NCBI GenBank assembly: GCA_023409615.1 | Contig: JAEYRF010000159.1 | Coordinates: 1-26,248, forward strand | DNA length: 26,248 nucleotides | DNA from: Bacillota bacterium | GTDB lineage: Bacteria; Bacillota; Clostridia; Acetivibrionales; DTU013 | Direction: 5' to 3' | Shown here: piece by piece, positions 14,471 through 21,436 of the stretch | How the letters are laid out: each line of letters opens with the position of its first letter | Position numbering within the stretch: position 1 is the stretch's first letter | Program-made: the position numbers and the translations under genes | The notes under the pieces: model-generated | What the model was told of the DNA's origin: nothing | The model's database searches: none | Seen by the model: only the letters and a program-made list of their open reading frames with translations

Positions 14471-15784
14471 ATGGAGAAGGAGTTCAGCAATGAACAGGCA
14501 ATCAGGGTATCGTCATTTAACGGGATAGATGTTTACAGGATCAATACGGAGAAGTTCAAGACCAGCAGTATTCACTTCTTTTTTCAGGATAATCTGACAA
14601 GGGAAAGCGTGACAAAAAATGCGCTGATCCCTGCTGTGATGAGACGAGGAAGCGAAGCATACCCGGCCCTGAGAGATATTTCAATGAGACTTGAAGAGCT
14701 TTATGGCGCCAGCTTTGATTGTGGTGTGACCAAGAAAGGTGAAAGGCATATCATTCATTTTTACTCGGAGTTTCTGTCGCCCCAATATATACCCGATGGA
14801 ATTGATTCATTCGCGGCCGGGTTTGAGCTATTATTTGATATCATCACTAAGCCGCTGTTTGAACAAGGCAGCTTCAGAGAGGACTATCTTACACAGGAGA
14901 AGGACAAGTTGAAGATGTTGATCGAAAGCAGAGTGAACGATAAAATGCAGTACAGCGTGGACAGGTGTCTGGAGGAGACTTGCACAGGTGAACCTTATGC
15001 CATTTTTGATTATGGATTTGCAGAAGATCTCGATACGATTAGTGCCGTTGATCTGACCAACCATTATCGTGCTGTGATGGAATGCTTTCCACTACAGGTC
15101 TATCTGGCCGGAAGTATAACCGACCGGCAGGAACATCTGGTGACAGAGCGCTTGTCTAAGCTCACTCGCAGAAATACAGTTGCACTTCAAAATGGTTTCT
15201 CGAAAAAGCAGGGAATAGAACCACGAAACGTGACAGAAACGATGAATATAACACAGGGAAAGCTTTGTCTTGGTTTCAGGACCAACACTGAACCCGGCGG
15301 GAATGATTACCCGGTTCTAATGGTATATAATGGAATACTGGGTGGAGGTATCCACTCCAAGCTGTTTCAGAATGTCAGAGAGAAGGCAAGTCTTGCCTAC
15401 TATTCATACTCGCGTCTCGAAAAAATAAAGGGACTGATGGTTATCAGCAGCGGCATCGAGACGGGAAACAAGGATAAGGCTTTGGATATAATCTTAAAGC
15501 AGATGGAGGATATCAGAAACGCAGTCATATCAGATTATGAAATAGAGGCCACTGTAAAGAGCATGGAAACCGGGATCAAGTCCCTTGGAGACAGCCAGAT
15601 CAATATGGTGGATTTTTACCTAAGCCAGACAATTTCTCAGACGCATGACAATTTCAATGATGTCATTGATAAGGTTAAAAAGGTCACAAAGGATGAGATT
15701 ATACGGATTGCGCAGCGAATTGTACTCGATACCGTATATTTTCTTACTGCGCCTGCAGAAAGCGGGGAGGAGAGGATTCAATGA
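14471..15784 (+). CDS. ymfF: M16-family (pitrilysin-like) protein of YmfF type, catalytically degenerate
   Basis: The 437-residue protein has the M16 peptidase fold but lacks the zinc-binding HxxEH: the corresponding segment reads KNALIPAVMRRGSEAYP (about residues 48-64). The NGILGGGIHSKLFQNVREK block in the second half and YSYSRLEKIKGLMVIS are typical of the family. In Bacillus subtilis the paired YmfF and YmfH proteins have been linked to modification of elongation factor P with 5-aminopentanol, and M16 pairs usually work as an inactive/active heterodimer. The start at ATG 14471 has AAGGAAGG (14458-14465) just upstream; TTG 14447 in frame is possible but precedes that SD. The stop overlaps the next start by 4 nt (ATGA), indicating coupled, stoichiometric synthesis. 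The exact role here is inferred. Confidence 0.86.
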   Translation: MEKEFSNEQAIRVSSFNGIDVYRINTEKFKTSSIHFFFQDNLTRESVTKNALIPAVMRRGSEAYPALRDISMRLEELYGASFDCGVTKKGERHIIHFYSEFLSPQYIPDGIDSFAAGFELLFDIITKPLFEQGSFREDYLTQEKDKLKMLIESRVNDKMQYSVDRCLEETCTGEPYAIFDYGFAEDLDTISAVDLTNHYRAVMECFPLQVYLAGSITDRQEHLVTERLSKLTRRNTVALQNGFSKKQGIEPRNVTETMNITQGKLCLGFRTNTEPGGNDYPVLMVYNGILGGGIHSKLFQNVREKASLAYYSYSRLEKIKGLMVISSGIETGNKDKALDIILKQMEDIRNAVISDYEIEATVKSMETGIKSLGDSQINMVDFYLSQTISQTHDNFNDVIDKVKKVTKDEIIRIAQRIVLDTVYFLTAPAESGEERIQ

Positions 15785-17070
15785 ATATTAATATGGAAAA
15801 GATTCAGTATGATGAGGCAGGAGAAGTATTATACCGCTATGAACACAGCAGTGGGCTCAAAGCATTTGTCATCCCCAGAAAAGGTTACTCAAAAAAGTAT
15901 GCAACCTTTGCGACTCATTATGGGTCTATAGATAATGAATTCATAATTCCAGGTGAGAGCATCCCTACACGTGTCCCGGATGGAATTGCGCATTTTTTGG
16001 AGCACAAGCTTTTTGAGCAGAAGGACGGCAGTGTGATGGACAAATTTGCTCGTCTTGGATCCAATCCCAATGCGTATACAAGTTTCAACCAAACGGTGTA
16101 TCTGTTTTCCTGCACGGACCGGTTTGAAGATAATTTTGAATTGCTGCTCAATTATGTTCAAAATCCGTATATTACTGAGGAGAGCGTCGAGAAGGAGAAG
16201 GGCATCATTGGGCAAGAGATTATGATGTATCAGGATGATCCCGGTTGGAGATCGTTTTTCAACCTGCTGGGTGGATTCTACAGCAAGCTGCCGGTGAAGA
16301 TAGACATTGCAGGTACGGCTGAAAGCATCGCAAAGATTGACAGGGATACACTGTATAAATGTTATAATACATTTTATCATCCCTCTAACATGATAATTCT
16401 GGTTGTCGGAGATGTTGAACCGGAGAGTGTTTTCAGCAGGGTTGAGAAATTGCTGGAGAAAAAGGATGCAAGGCCGCAAATAAAGAGAATATACCCGACA
16501 GAACCGGAGAAGATTTATAAAAATTATGTTGAACAGTCTCTTGCTGTGTCGACCCCTATATTTCAGATGGGATATAAAGACAATGATCTGAATGGCGGCG
16601 GGATCGAGCTGCTGATGCACGAGGTTGCAGTGAAAGTGTTGCTTGATATGTTGATTGGAAGGAGCACTCTACTTTATGATCAGCTTTATACTGAGGGTTT
16701 ATTGAATGCCAGTTTTGATACGGATTTTACAATAGAAAAGGGCTATGCATTTTCCATGCTTGGAGGTGAATCGAGAGATCCAATGATGGTGATGGAGAGA
16801 TTTTCCCAGTCAGTTGAGGATTTAAGAAAAAGAGGCCTTGACAGAGAAGGATATGACAGGCTTATCAGATCGATGCTTGGCAGATATATGAGACAATTCA
16901 ATTCAGTGGAGAGAATTTCTCACTCATTTATTTCTGTGTACTTTAAAGAAGTTAACATGTTTGACTATTTGCGTGTTTATGATAAAATATCTTTTGATTA
17001 TATAAACGAAGTTTTTGAGAAGCACTTTAGAAGAGAGAATATGGCATTGTCTATTATTAAGCCTATTTAG
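15781..17070 (+). CDS. ymfH: M16-family zinc peptidase of YmfH type
   Basis: The 429-residue partner of the preceding gene keeps the inverted zinc motif HFLEH (His71, Glu74, His75, within GIAHFLEHKLFEQ) and a downstream glutamate region VEKEKGIIGQEIMMYQDDPG (about 136-155) expected to give the third zinc ligand. NAYTSFNQTVYLFSC and YHPSNMIILVVGDVEPESV are further family landmarks. It should form a heterodimeric chamber with the YmfF-like subunit. Its SD is the GGGGAGGAG near the end of the upstream gene, 8-16 nt before ATG 15781. lgt follows after 13 bp, so the three genes are likely one transcript. Confidence in the M16 assignment is high; the specific substrate is not known from sequence. 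Confidence 0.89.
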   Translation: MNINMEKIQYDEAGEVLYRYEHSSGLKAFVIPRKGYSKKYATFATHYGSIDNEFIIPGESIPTRVPDGIAHFLEHKLFEQKDGSVMDKFARLGSNPNAYTSFNQTVYLFSCTDRFEDNFELLLNYVQNPYITEESVEKEKGIIGQEIMMYQDDPGWRSFFNLLGGFYSKLPVKIDIAGTAESIAKIDRDTLYKCYNTFYHPSNMIILVVGDVEPESVFSRVEKLLEKKDARPQIKRIYPTEPEKIYKNYVEQSLAVSTPIFQMGYKDNDLNGGGIELLMHEVAVKVLLDMLIGRSTLLYDQLYTEGLLNASFDTDFTIEKGYAFSMLGGESRDPMMVMERFSQSVEDLRKRGLDREGYDRLIRSMLGRYMRQFNSVERISHSFISVYFKEVNMFDYLRVYDKISFDYINEVFEKHFRRENMALSIIKPI

Positions 17071-17083
17071 AGGGGGATTATTC

Positions 17084-18145
17084 ATGAATATTAGCTTTCC
17101 TGGGCTGAAGATCGATTTAGAATTAAACCGTGAAGCGTTTACTGTTCTTGGCATTCCAATTTACTGGTATGGAATCATAATAGCTCTTGCTTTTTTATCA
17201 GCTGTTCTGCTGGGGCTCAGGAGCTGTAAAAGGTTTGATCTGGAACCGGATCATATACTGGACCTTGTGCTTTTTGCTGCTCCGGCTGCAATTATTGGGG
17301 CAAGATTATATTTTGTGATATTCAGCTGGGATCAGTACAAGGACAACCTGATTGATATTCTTAAAATCAGGGATGGCGGACTGGCAGTCTATGGCGGAGT
17401 TATTGCAGGTATGCTGGTGGCATGGCTGTATGCGAGGAAGAAAAAGATTTCTCCTCTAAACCTGATAGATTTTGGTGTACCGTATTTGGCACTGGGACAG
17501 GCCATCGGACGCTGGGGCAATTTTTTCAACCAGGAAGCCTTCGGCGCGCCGACTGCACTGCCGTGGCGCATGAATGGAGCAGTTGCTGATTCATATCTCA
17601 ATGGTCTGCTAAAAGAGCTAGATCTGTCGAAGTGGGGCGTTCACCCTGCGTTTTTGTATGAATCTCTCTGGAATTTTGCACTATTCTTTTTCCTTATCTG
17701 GTTCAGAAAGAAAAAGAAGTTGAAAGGTGAAGTGATGTTTCTTTACCTGATTGGATACGGGGTCGGAAGATTTATGATTGAAGGACTGAGAACAGACAGT
17801 CTATATCTTGGAAGTTTCAGGGTATCTCAACTGCTCTCGGCTCTACTTGTGATAGTAGCTGCCAGCATGTTCATTCTTATGAGAGTCAGGAAAAACAAGG
17901 TGGAGGACGAAGAACCTGTAGAACTTGGACAGAGCCAATATGGATCACTACTTATGAAGCTGAAGGAAGAAGAAGCAGGACAGGAAGGTCCGGAAGTTGT
18001 AGAAAGCCTGGAAGATACAGAAAACCCGGAAGATACACAAAACCCGGAAGATACACAAGAAAATTTGGATGAAGAAAAAACCGATGATGTAAAAACGGCT
18101 GACACAAATTTGGCCGATATTAGTGAAAACAAAGAGGAGAAATAA
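17084..18145 (+). CDS. lgt: Prolipoprotein diacylglyceryl transferase with a long acidic C-terminal tail
   Basis: Lgt moves diacylglycerol from phosphatidylglycerol to the lipobox cysteine of prolipoproteins in the membrane. The 353-residue protein carries the signature GRWGNFFNQE (142-151, with Arg143), DGGLAVYGGVIAG (97-109), HPAFLYES (187-194) and YGVGRFMIEGLRTDSLYLG (225-243), with about seven membrane helices ending near residue 267. Residue 103 is Tyr where the well-studied E. coli enzyme has His103, a variant I believe is frequent in Clostridia. Typical Lgt length is about 260-290; residues 272-353 form an extra, strongly acidic tail with repeats of ENPEDT type. The start is ATG 17084 with AGAGGGGGA upstream; earlier in-frame codons lie inside the previous gene. 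The catalytic core is clearly intact. Confidence 0.95.
   Translation: MNISFPGLKIDLELNREAFTVLGIPIYWYGIIIALAFLSAVLLGLRSCKRFDLEPDHILDLVLFAAPAAIIGARLYFVIFSWDQYKDNLIDILKIRDGGLAVYGGVIAGMLVAWLYARKKKISPLNLIDFGVPYLALGQAIGRWGNFFNQEAFGAPTALPWRMNGAVADSYLNGLLKELDLSKWGVHPAFLYESLWNFALFFFLIWFRKKKKLKGEVMFLYLIGYGVGRFMIEGLRTDSLYLGSFRVSQLLSALLVIVAASMFILMRVRKNKVEDEEPVELGQSQYGSLLMKLKEEEAGQEGPEVVESLEDTENPEDTQNPEDTQENLDEEKTDDVKTADTNLADISENKEEK
18011..18064 (+). repeat. Three 18-bp tandem repeats in the lgt tail
   Basis: Units 18011-18028, 18029-18046 and 18047-18064 begin GAAGATACA; units one and two differ at one position and unit three diverges in its last third. They encode EDTENP, EDTQNP and EDTQEN. The length is a multiple of three, so copy-number change would keep the frame. 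Confidence 0.85.
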
Positions 18146-18146
18146 G

Positions 18147-18308
18147 TTGGCACAAGATGAATTGTGCTCACAGATTGAGGAACTGAAGGATAATCTGAAG
18201 AGTCTAATCGATGTGGGAGCAAGTTTTGATAAAATATATGAGGTTAGTTTAAAATTAGATGTACTAATCGTAGCTTTTTACAGGAATTCTTTGCGAAAAT
18301 CCGTTTGA
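18147..18308 (+). CDS. Spo0E-family aspartyl-phosphatase-like small protein
   Basis: The 53-residue protein is two predicted helices, with SLKLD at 34-38 followed by VLIVAFYR, matching the SxxLDxLI core of Spo0E-type phosphatases. Spo0E proteins dephosphorylate Spo0A~P and so restrain sporulation entry; length (50-85 residues) fits. TTG 18147 is chosen because AAAGAGGAGA (18131-18140) lies 6-10 nt upstream and it starts right after the lgt TAA (18143-18145). An ATG at 18123 in frame would overlap lgt and precede the SD. It is almost certainly co-transcribed with lgt. The match rests on a short motif, so the Spo0A link is probable, not proven. Confidence 0.75.
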   Translation: MAQDELCSQIEELKDNLKSLIDVGASFDKIYEVSLKLDVLIVAFYRNSLRKSV

Positions 18309-18345
18309 TTTATGTAATTTATTTCGGGTTTTCAGGGTGGATAAA

Positions 18346-19500
18346 ATGTATTTTGTTGAGAAAACAAAGGGAACTAACTATCTGAAACAATTTGATTATC
18401 CGCTTTTTGTGGCTATTTTACTGTTGACTGCTATAGGATTGGTAGCTCTGCGAAGTGCAATCGGAGAAGCGGAGCTAACCCGTACGTGGCTTAAACAGGT
18501 AATATCTGCTTGCGTGGGGATTGTTCTTGCTGTATCTATAAGTGCAATCGACTATAAGGATTTCAAGACACTTGGGATTGTAGTGTATATGGGAAGCATA
18601 CTGCTGCTGATTCTTGTGCTGCTGATCGGTGATGAGCGCCACGGCAGCAGGAGTTGGCTTCCTTTTCCTATTATAAATTCGTTTCAACCATCTGAACCGG
18701 CAAAGGTTGCATTTGCTGTAGTAGTGCCGGTCTTCCTAGAGCGCATTAAGGAAGGTAAGGACATTGGCAAAAATGTTGTGAAGCTGTTGATCTACACTAT
18801 GCTTCCTATCGGTTTGGTCTTGCTGCAGCCTGATGTAGGGACGGCAATTGTATTTGTCTTTGCATTTGTTGTTATGCTTTTCATATATGGAATACCTTAT
18901 AGGTTTTTCCTGATTGCACTTGGTGCCTTCGCTACCTCCGCACCGCTGCTGTGGTTCTTTATCATTCCAAAGAAGTCCCATATCAGGGAAAGGATTATGA
19001 CGTTCATTTTTCCTGAAACTGACTTATTGGGAACAGGAATGCAGGTGTACAATTCCAAGATGACTATCGGTTCCGGACAGCTTTTCGGTAAAGGGCTATT
19101 CTACAACATTCAGGAGAAAAGCAGCGGCTTGACGAGCAGTTATTATGTGCCGGAAAACCAGTCGGACTTCATTTTTTCTGTGATTGGTGAAGAGATGGGT
19201 TTTGTAGGCACTGTTGCTGTTGTAGTACTTGTGCTTTTTATTCTATGCAGATGTATATATATTGCTATGAATTCCAGGGATCCATATGGTTCGTTTTTAG
19301 TAATCTGCATAACATCTATGCTGGGGTTCCATTTTATTGAGAATATTGGAATGTGTATTGGACTCATGCCTGTAACCGGAATTCCTCTTCCTTTTGTGAG
19401 CCAGGGGAACAGTTCACTTCTGACGAACTTTCTTAACTTAGGTCTTCTCCTAAGTGTATCCATGCGCAGGAAAAAGGCCATCTTCAACAGCTCTCAGTAA
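18346..19500 (+). CDS. SEDS-family peptidoglycan glycosyltransferase, RodA/FtsW type
   Basis: The 384-residue polytopic protein polymerises lipid II into glycan strands together with a class B PBP. It has about ten membrane helices, the FQPSEPAKVAF motif, LLQPDVGTAIVF, an extracytoplasmic segment with PENQSDFIFSVIGEEMGFVG containing the conserved Asp274, and a final NLGLLLSVSMRRK. The usual PFVSYGGSS loop reads PFVSQGNSS (349-357), a notable deviation. Choosing RodA, FtsW or SpoVE is not safe from sequence alone; the tail looks RodA-like. ATG 18346 has AGGGTGG (18334-18340) at 5 nt; GTG 18337 in frame is the alternative and would use CGGG further upstream. It lies between the Spo0E-like gene and the dcw cluster and is followed by a strong terminator. 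Confidence 0.9.
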   Translation: MYFVEKTKGTNYLKQFDYPLFVAILLLTAIGLVALRSAIGEAELTRTWLKQVISACVGIVLAVSISAIDYKDFKTLGIVVYMGSILLLILVLLIGDERHGSRSWLPFPIINSFQPSEPAKVAFAVVVPVFLERIKEGKDIGKNVVKLLIYTMLPIGLVLLQPDVGTAIVFVFAFVVMLFIYGIPYRFFLIALGAFATSAPLLWFFIIPKKSHIRERIMTFIFPETDLLGTGMQVYNSKMTIGSGQLFGKGLFYNIQEKSSGLTSSYYVPENQSDFIFSVIGEEMGFVGTVAVVVLVLFILCRCIYIAMNSRDPYGSFLVICITSMLGFHFIENIGMCIGLMPVTGIPLPFVSQGNSSLLTNFLNLGLLLSVSMRRKKAIFNSSQ

Positions 19501-19539
19501 TACGCAGCATCGAATAAATATATATTGTAAAAGTACAGG

Positions 19540-19573
19540 AACATCTTTCGAGCAAAGTGAAAGATGTTTTTTT
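19540..19573 (+). terminator. Strong rho-independent terminator after the SEDS gene
   Basis: AACATCTTTC (19540-19549) pairs perfectly over 10 bp with GAAAGATGTT (19559-19568) around a 9-nt loop, and the stem runs into a T7 tract (19567-19573). It separates the lgt-Spo0E-SEDS transcript from the mraZ promoter. Confidence 0.9.
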
Positions 19574-19640
19574 ATGGCCCCCCGAGATTTTTTGTTTTCT
19601 AGTATCTTTTTCCTATTTAAAAATATATTACATTTATACC

Positions 19641-19669
19641 TTGATTATTTTGTAAAAATAGCGTAAAAT
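19641..19669 (+). promoter_or_regulatory. Promoter of the mraZ (dcw) operon
   Basis: TTGATT (19641-19646) and TAAAAT (19664-19669) are 17 bp apart in AT-rich DNA downstream of the terminator. This is the only good promoter between the terminator and mraZ; the start site should fall near 19676, directly in front of the AAGTGGK boxes. Confidence 0.65.
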
Positions 19670-19676
19670 GAAATAG

Positions 19677-19716
19677 AAGTGGGACAAAGTGGTTGGAAGT
19701 GGTTGATTTTAATCAA
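19677..19716 (+). promoter_or_regulatory. MraZ operator: three AAGTGGK boxes at 10-bp spacing, plus an adjacent dyad
   Basis: AAGTGGG (19677-19683), AAGTGGT (19687-19693) and AAGTGGT (19697-19703) repeat exactly every 10 bp, one helical turn, just after the mraZ -10. MraZ proteins are known to bind direct repeats of TGGG-type boxes with this period in the mraZ promoter and to regulate the dcw operon. Position over the start site predicts repression. An inverted repeat TTGATT (19703-19708)/AATCAA (19711-19716) follows. Confidence 0.8.
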
Positions 19717-19733
19717 TATTTGAGGTGAATTGG

Positions 19734-20165
19734 TTGTTCTATGGTGAATTTCAACACACGATAGACCCGAAGGGCAGAATCATTATCCCGTCTGCCTTCA
19801 GGGAAGAACTGAATGTGAAATTCATGATTACAAAAGGTTTGGAGGAATGCCTTTTTATATTCTCCATGCCAAGATGGAACAGTCTGGTTGAGAAATTGGA
19901 AACATTACCGCTTTCGAATAACAGTGCCCGCAGCTTCACCCGGTTTTTCTTTTCCAGTGCGGCACAGTGCGAAATGGACAAGAACTACCGCATACTTGTA
20001 CCTCAGGATCTGCGAAGCCATGCAAAGCTTGATAAGGATATCAGCGTTGTTGGTGTAGGTAACAGGGTAGAAGTATGGAGCAAAGACAAATGGGAAACAT
20101 ACATTCATGGCGACAGCCTCACGCCCGACAGTTTATCTGAGACATTTGCCATGCTTGGGATATAA
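19734..20165 (+). CDS. mraZ: Transcriptional regulator MraZ
   Basis: The 143-residue protein is the standard MraZ size and has two AbrB-like half-sites: DPKGRIIIP near residues 11-19 and MDKNYRILVPQDLRSHAKL near 83-101. MraZ forms a ring and binds DNA repeats upstream of its own gene, controlling the division and cell-wall cluster. I chose TTG 19734 because the resulting N-terminus MFYGEFQHTID matches the conserved family start and GAGG (19722-19725) is 8 nt upstream. GTG 19725 in frame would add three residues and overlap the SD. It heads the dcw cluster. The AAGTGGK boxes upstream fit autoregulation. Confidence 0.95.
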   Translation: MFYGEFQHTIDPKGRIIIPSAFREELNVKFMITKGLEECLFIFSMPRWNSLVEKLETLPLSNNSARSFTRFFFSSAAQCEMDKNYRILVPQDLRSHAKLDKDISVVGVGNRVEVWSKDKWETYIHGDSLTPDSLSETFAMLGI

Positions 20166-20196
20166 GGGCTGAATGACTTAAATCAGGAGAAGTACA

Positions 20197-21135
20197 ATGG
20201 ATTTTAACCATAGGCCTGTTTTGCTGGATGAATGCATAGAAAGCTTGAATATAAAAAGTGACGGGATATACCTTGACGGCACACTGGGAGGAGCAGGACA
20301 CTCTCTCGAGATTCTCAGAAGGCTGGACAAGGGTACACTGATCGGGATTGATCAGGATGATTTTGCAATTAAGGTCGCGGGAAACAGACTCAGGGAACTG
20401 CAAAGCAGTGCATCGCTGGTTTTGATCAAAGGGAACTTCAGAGACATGGCTAAGCTGCTTAGACAAAATGGTATTGACGGTGTGGATGGGATATTACTTG
20501 ACATTGGGGTATCGTCCCATCAACTGGATGAAGCTGAAAGAGGTTTCAGCTACAAACAGGACGCACCGCTGGACATGAGAATGGACAGGGACCGTGAACC
20601 TGATGCGGCGACAATTGTAAATACATATAGTGAAAGAGAAATAAAAGATATTATCAGGCAGTATGGTGAAGAGAACTGGGCAGCAAGGATTGCATCATTT
20701 GTTGTGAAGGCCAGGGAAACTGACAGAATAGAAACGACCGGACAGCTTGTGGACATTATCAAAGCAGCAATACCCGCAAATGCAAGACGGGAAGGTCCCC
20801 ATCCCGCAAAAAGAACGTTCCAGGCATTGCGAATCGCAGTGAATGACGAACTCGGGGCATTGACAGATGCAATTGACAGCGCGGTACAGATTCTGAATCC
20901 GGAGGGCAGGTTAAGCATCATTACATTTCACTCACTGGAGGATAGAATCGTTAAAATTGAATTCAACAAAAGAGAAAAACCATGCACGTGTCCACCATCT
21001 TTTCCGGTGTGTGTGTGCGGGAAGAAGCCGGAACTGAAGGTACTAACGAAAAAGCCAATTCTCCCGTCGGAGGAAGAACTGGAACAAAACCCGAGATCGC
21101 GAAGTGCAAAGTTAAGAACAGCAAGAAAGATTTAA
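20197..21135 (+). CDS. rsmH: 16S rRNA (cytosine-1402-N4) methyltransferase
   Basis: RsmH (MraW) uses S-adenosylmethionine to methylate N4 of C1402 in the decoding centre of 16S rRNA. The 312-residue protein has HRPVLLDECIESL, the SAM-binding YLDGTLGGAGHS (25-36), ILLDIGVSSHQLDEAERGFS, the family-specific FQALRIAVNDELGAL, and SIITFHSLEDRIVK near the C-terminus. A CTCPPSFPVCVCG cluster (four cysteines) precedes the basic tail NPRSRSAKLRTARK. ATG 20197 has AGGAGA at good spacing and follows mraZ by 31 bp. Confidence 0.97.
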   Translation: MDFNHRPVLLDECIESLNIKSDGIYLDGTLGGAGHSLEILRRLDKGTLIGIDQDDFAIKVAGNRLRELQSSASLVLIKGNFRDMAKLLRQNGIDGVDGILLDIGVSSHQLDEAERGFSYKQDAPLDMRMDRDREPDAATIVNTYSEREIKDIIRQYGEENWAARIASFVVKARETDRIETTGQLVDIIKAAIPANARREGPHPAKRTFQALRIAVNDELGALTDAIDSAVQILNPEGRLSIITFHSLEDRIVKIEFNKREKPCTCPPSFPVCVCGKKPELKVLTKKPILPSEEELEQNPRSRSAKLRTARKI

Positions 21136-21436
21136 CCAATGTTACAAAAGATTAAAGAATTATATACATTGGACAAGCACGACACTACACAGATGAAAAA
21201 GGTATAATACACGAAAGAAAAAAGACAATACACAAAAGAAAAAAGTAACACAAGAAAACACAAAAGAAGAAATTTCCTCAGGGAAAGAAAAAACAGAAGC
21301 TAAACTTACAAAAGAAGATCGTAAAGAAAAAATTTACAAACGTTAAAACGAGGGCTGTCCGAATGGCCGGCTCTCGGAATTACAATCTTTTGACAAATGT
21401 TTTGTACAGCATAAATCACTGATGAGGTGAATAGAA
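21136..21436 (+). other. A-rich 301-bp gap with an interrupted lysine-rich reading frame
   Basis: No intact gene was found in this gap. A short frame from ATG 21139 stops at TAA 21205-21207 after 22 codons. Dropping one A from the A5 run at 21196-21200 joins it to a frame open to TAA 21344-21346, giving about 68 residues rich in Lys, Glu and Thr (for example TRKKKDN, TQKKKVT, KEEISSGKEK). SD support for ATG 21139 is weak. The gap also holds a perfect TATAAT (21203-21208) without a -35, and a consensus TTGACA (21390-21395) without a good -10. It may be a decayed gene, a frameshifted gene, or a leader for ftsL. Confidence 0.45.
21206..21247 (+). repeat. Two 21-bp tandem repeats in the rsmH-ftsL gap
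   Basis: Units 21206-21226 and 21227-21247 both begin AATACAC and match at 18 of 21 positions (A/G-rich). The period equals seven codons. A shorter degenerate ACAAGAAAACACAAAAGAAG stretch follows. Confidence 0.75.

Noticed and set aside
15889..16620. Long minus-strand frame (243 codons) inside ymfH
   Set aside because: Fully antisense to a well conserved M16 peptidase with an intact HxxEH; no SD and a composition typical of an antisense shadow.
21206..21290. CRISPR-like array in the A-rich repeat region
   Set aside because: Only two adjacent 21-bp units with no spacers and no cas genes; it is a simple tandem repeat.
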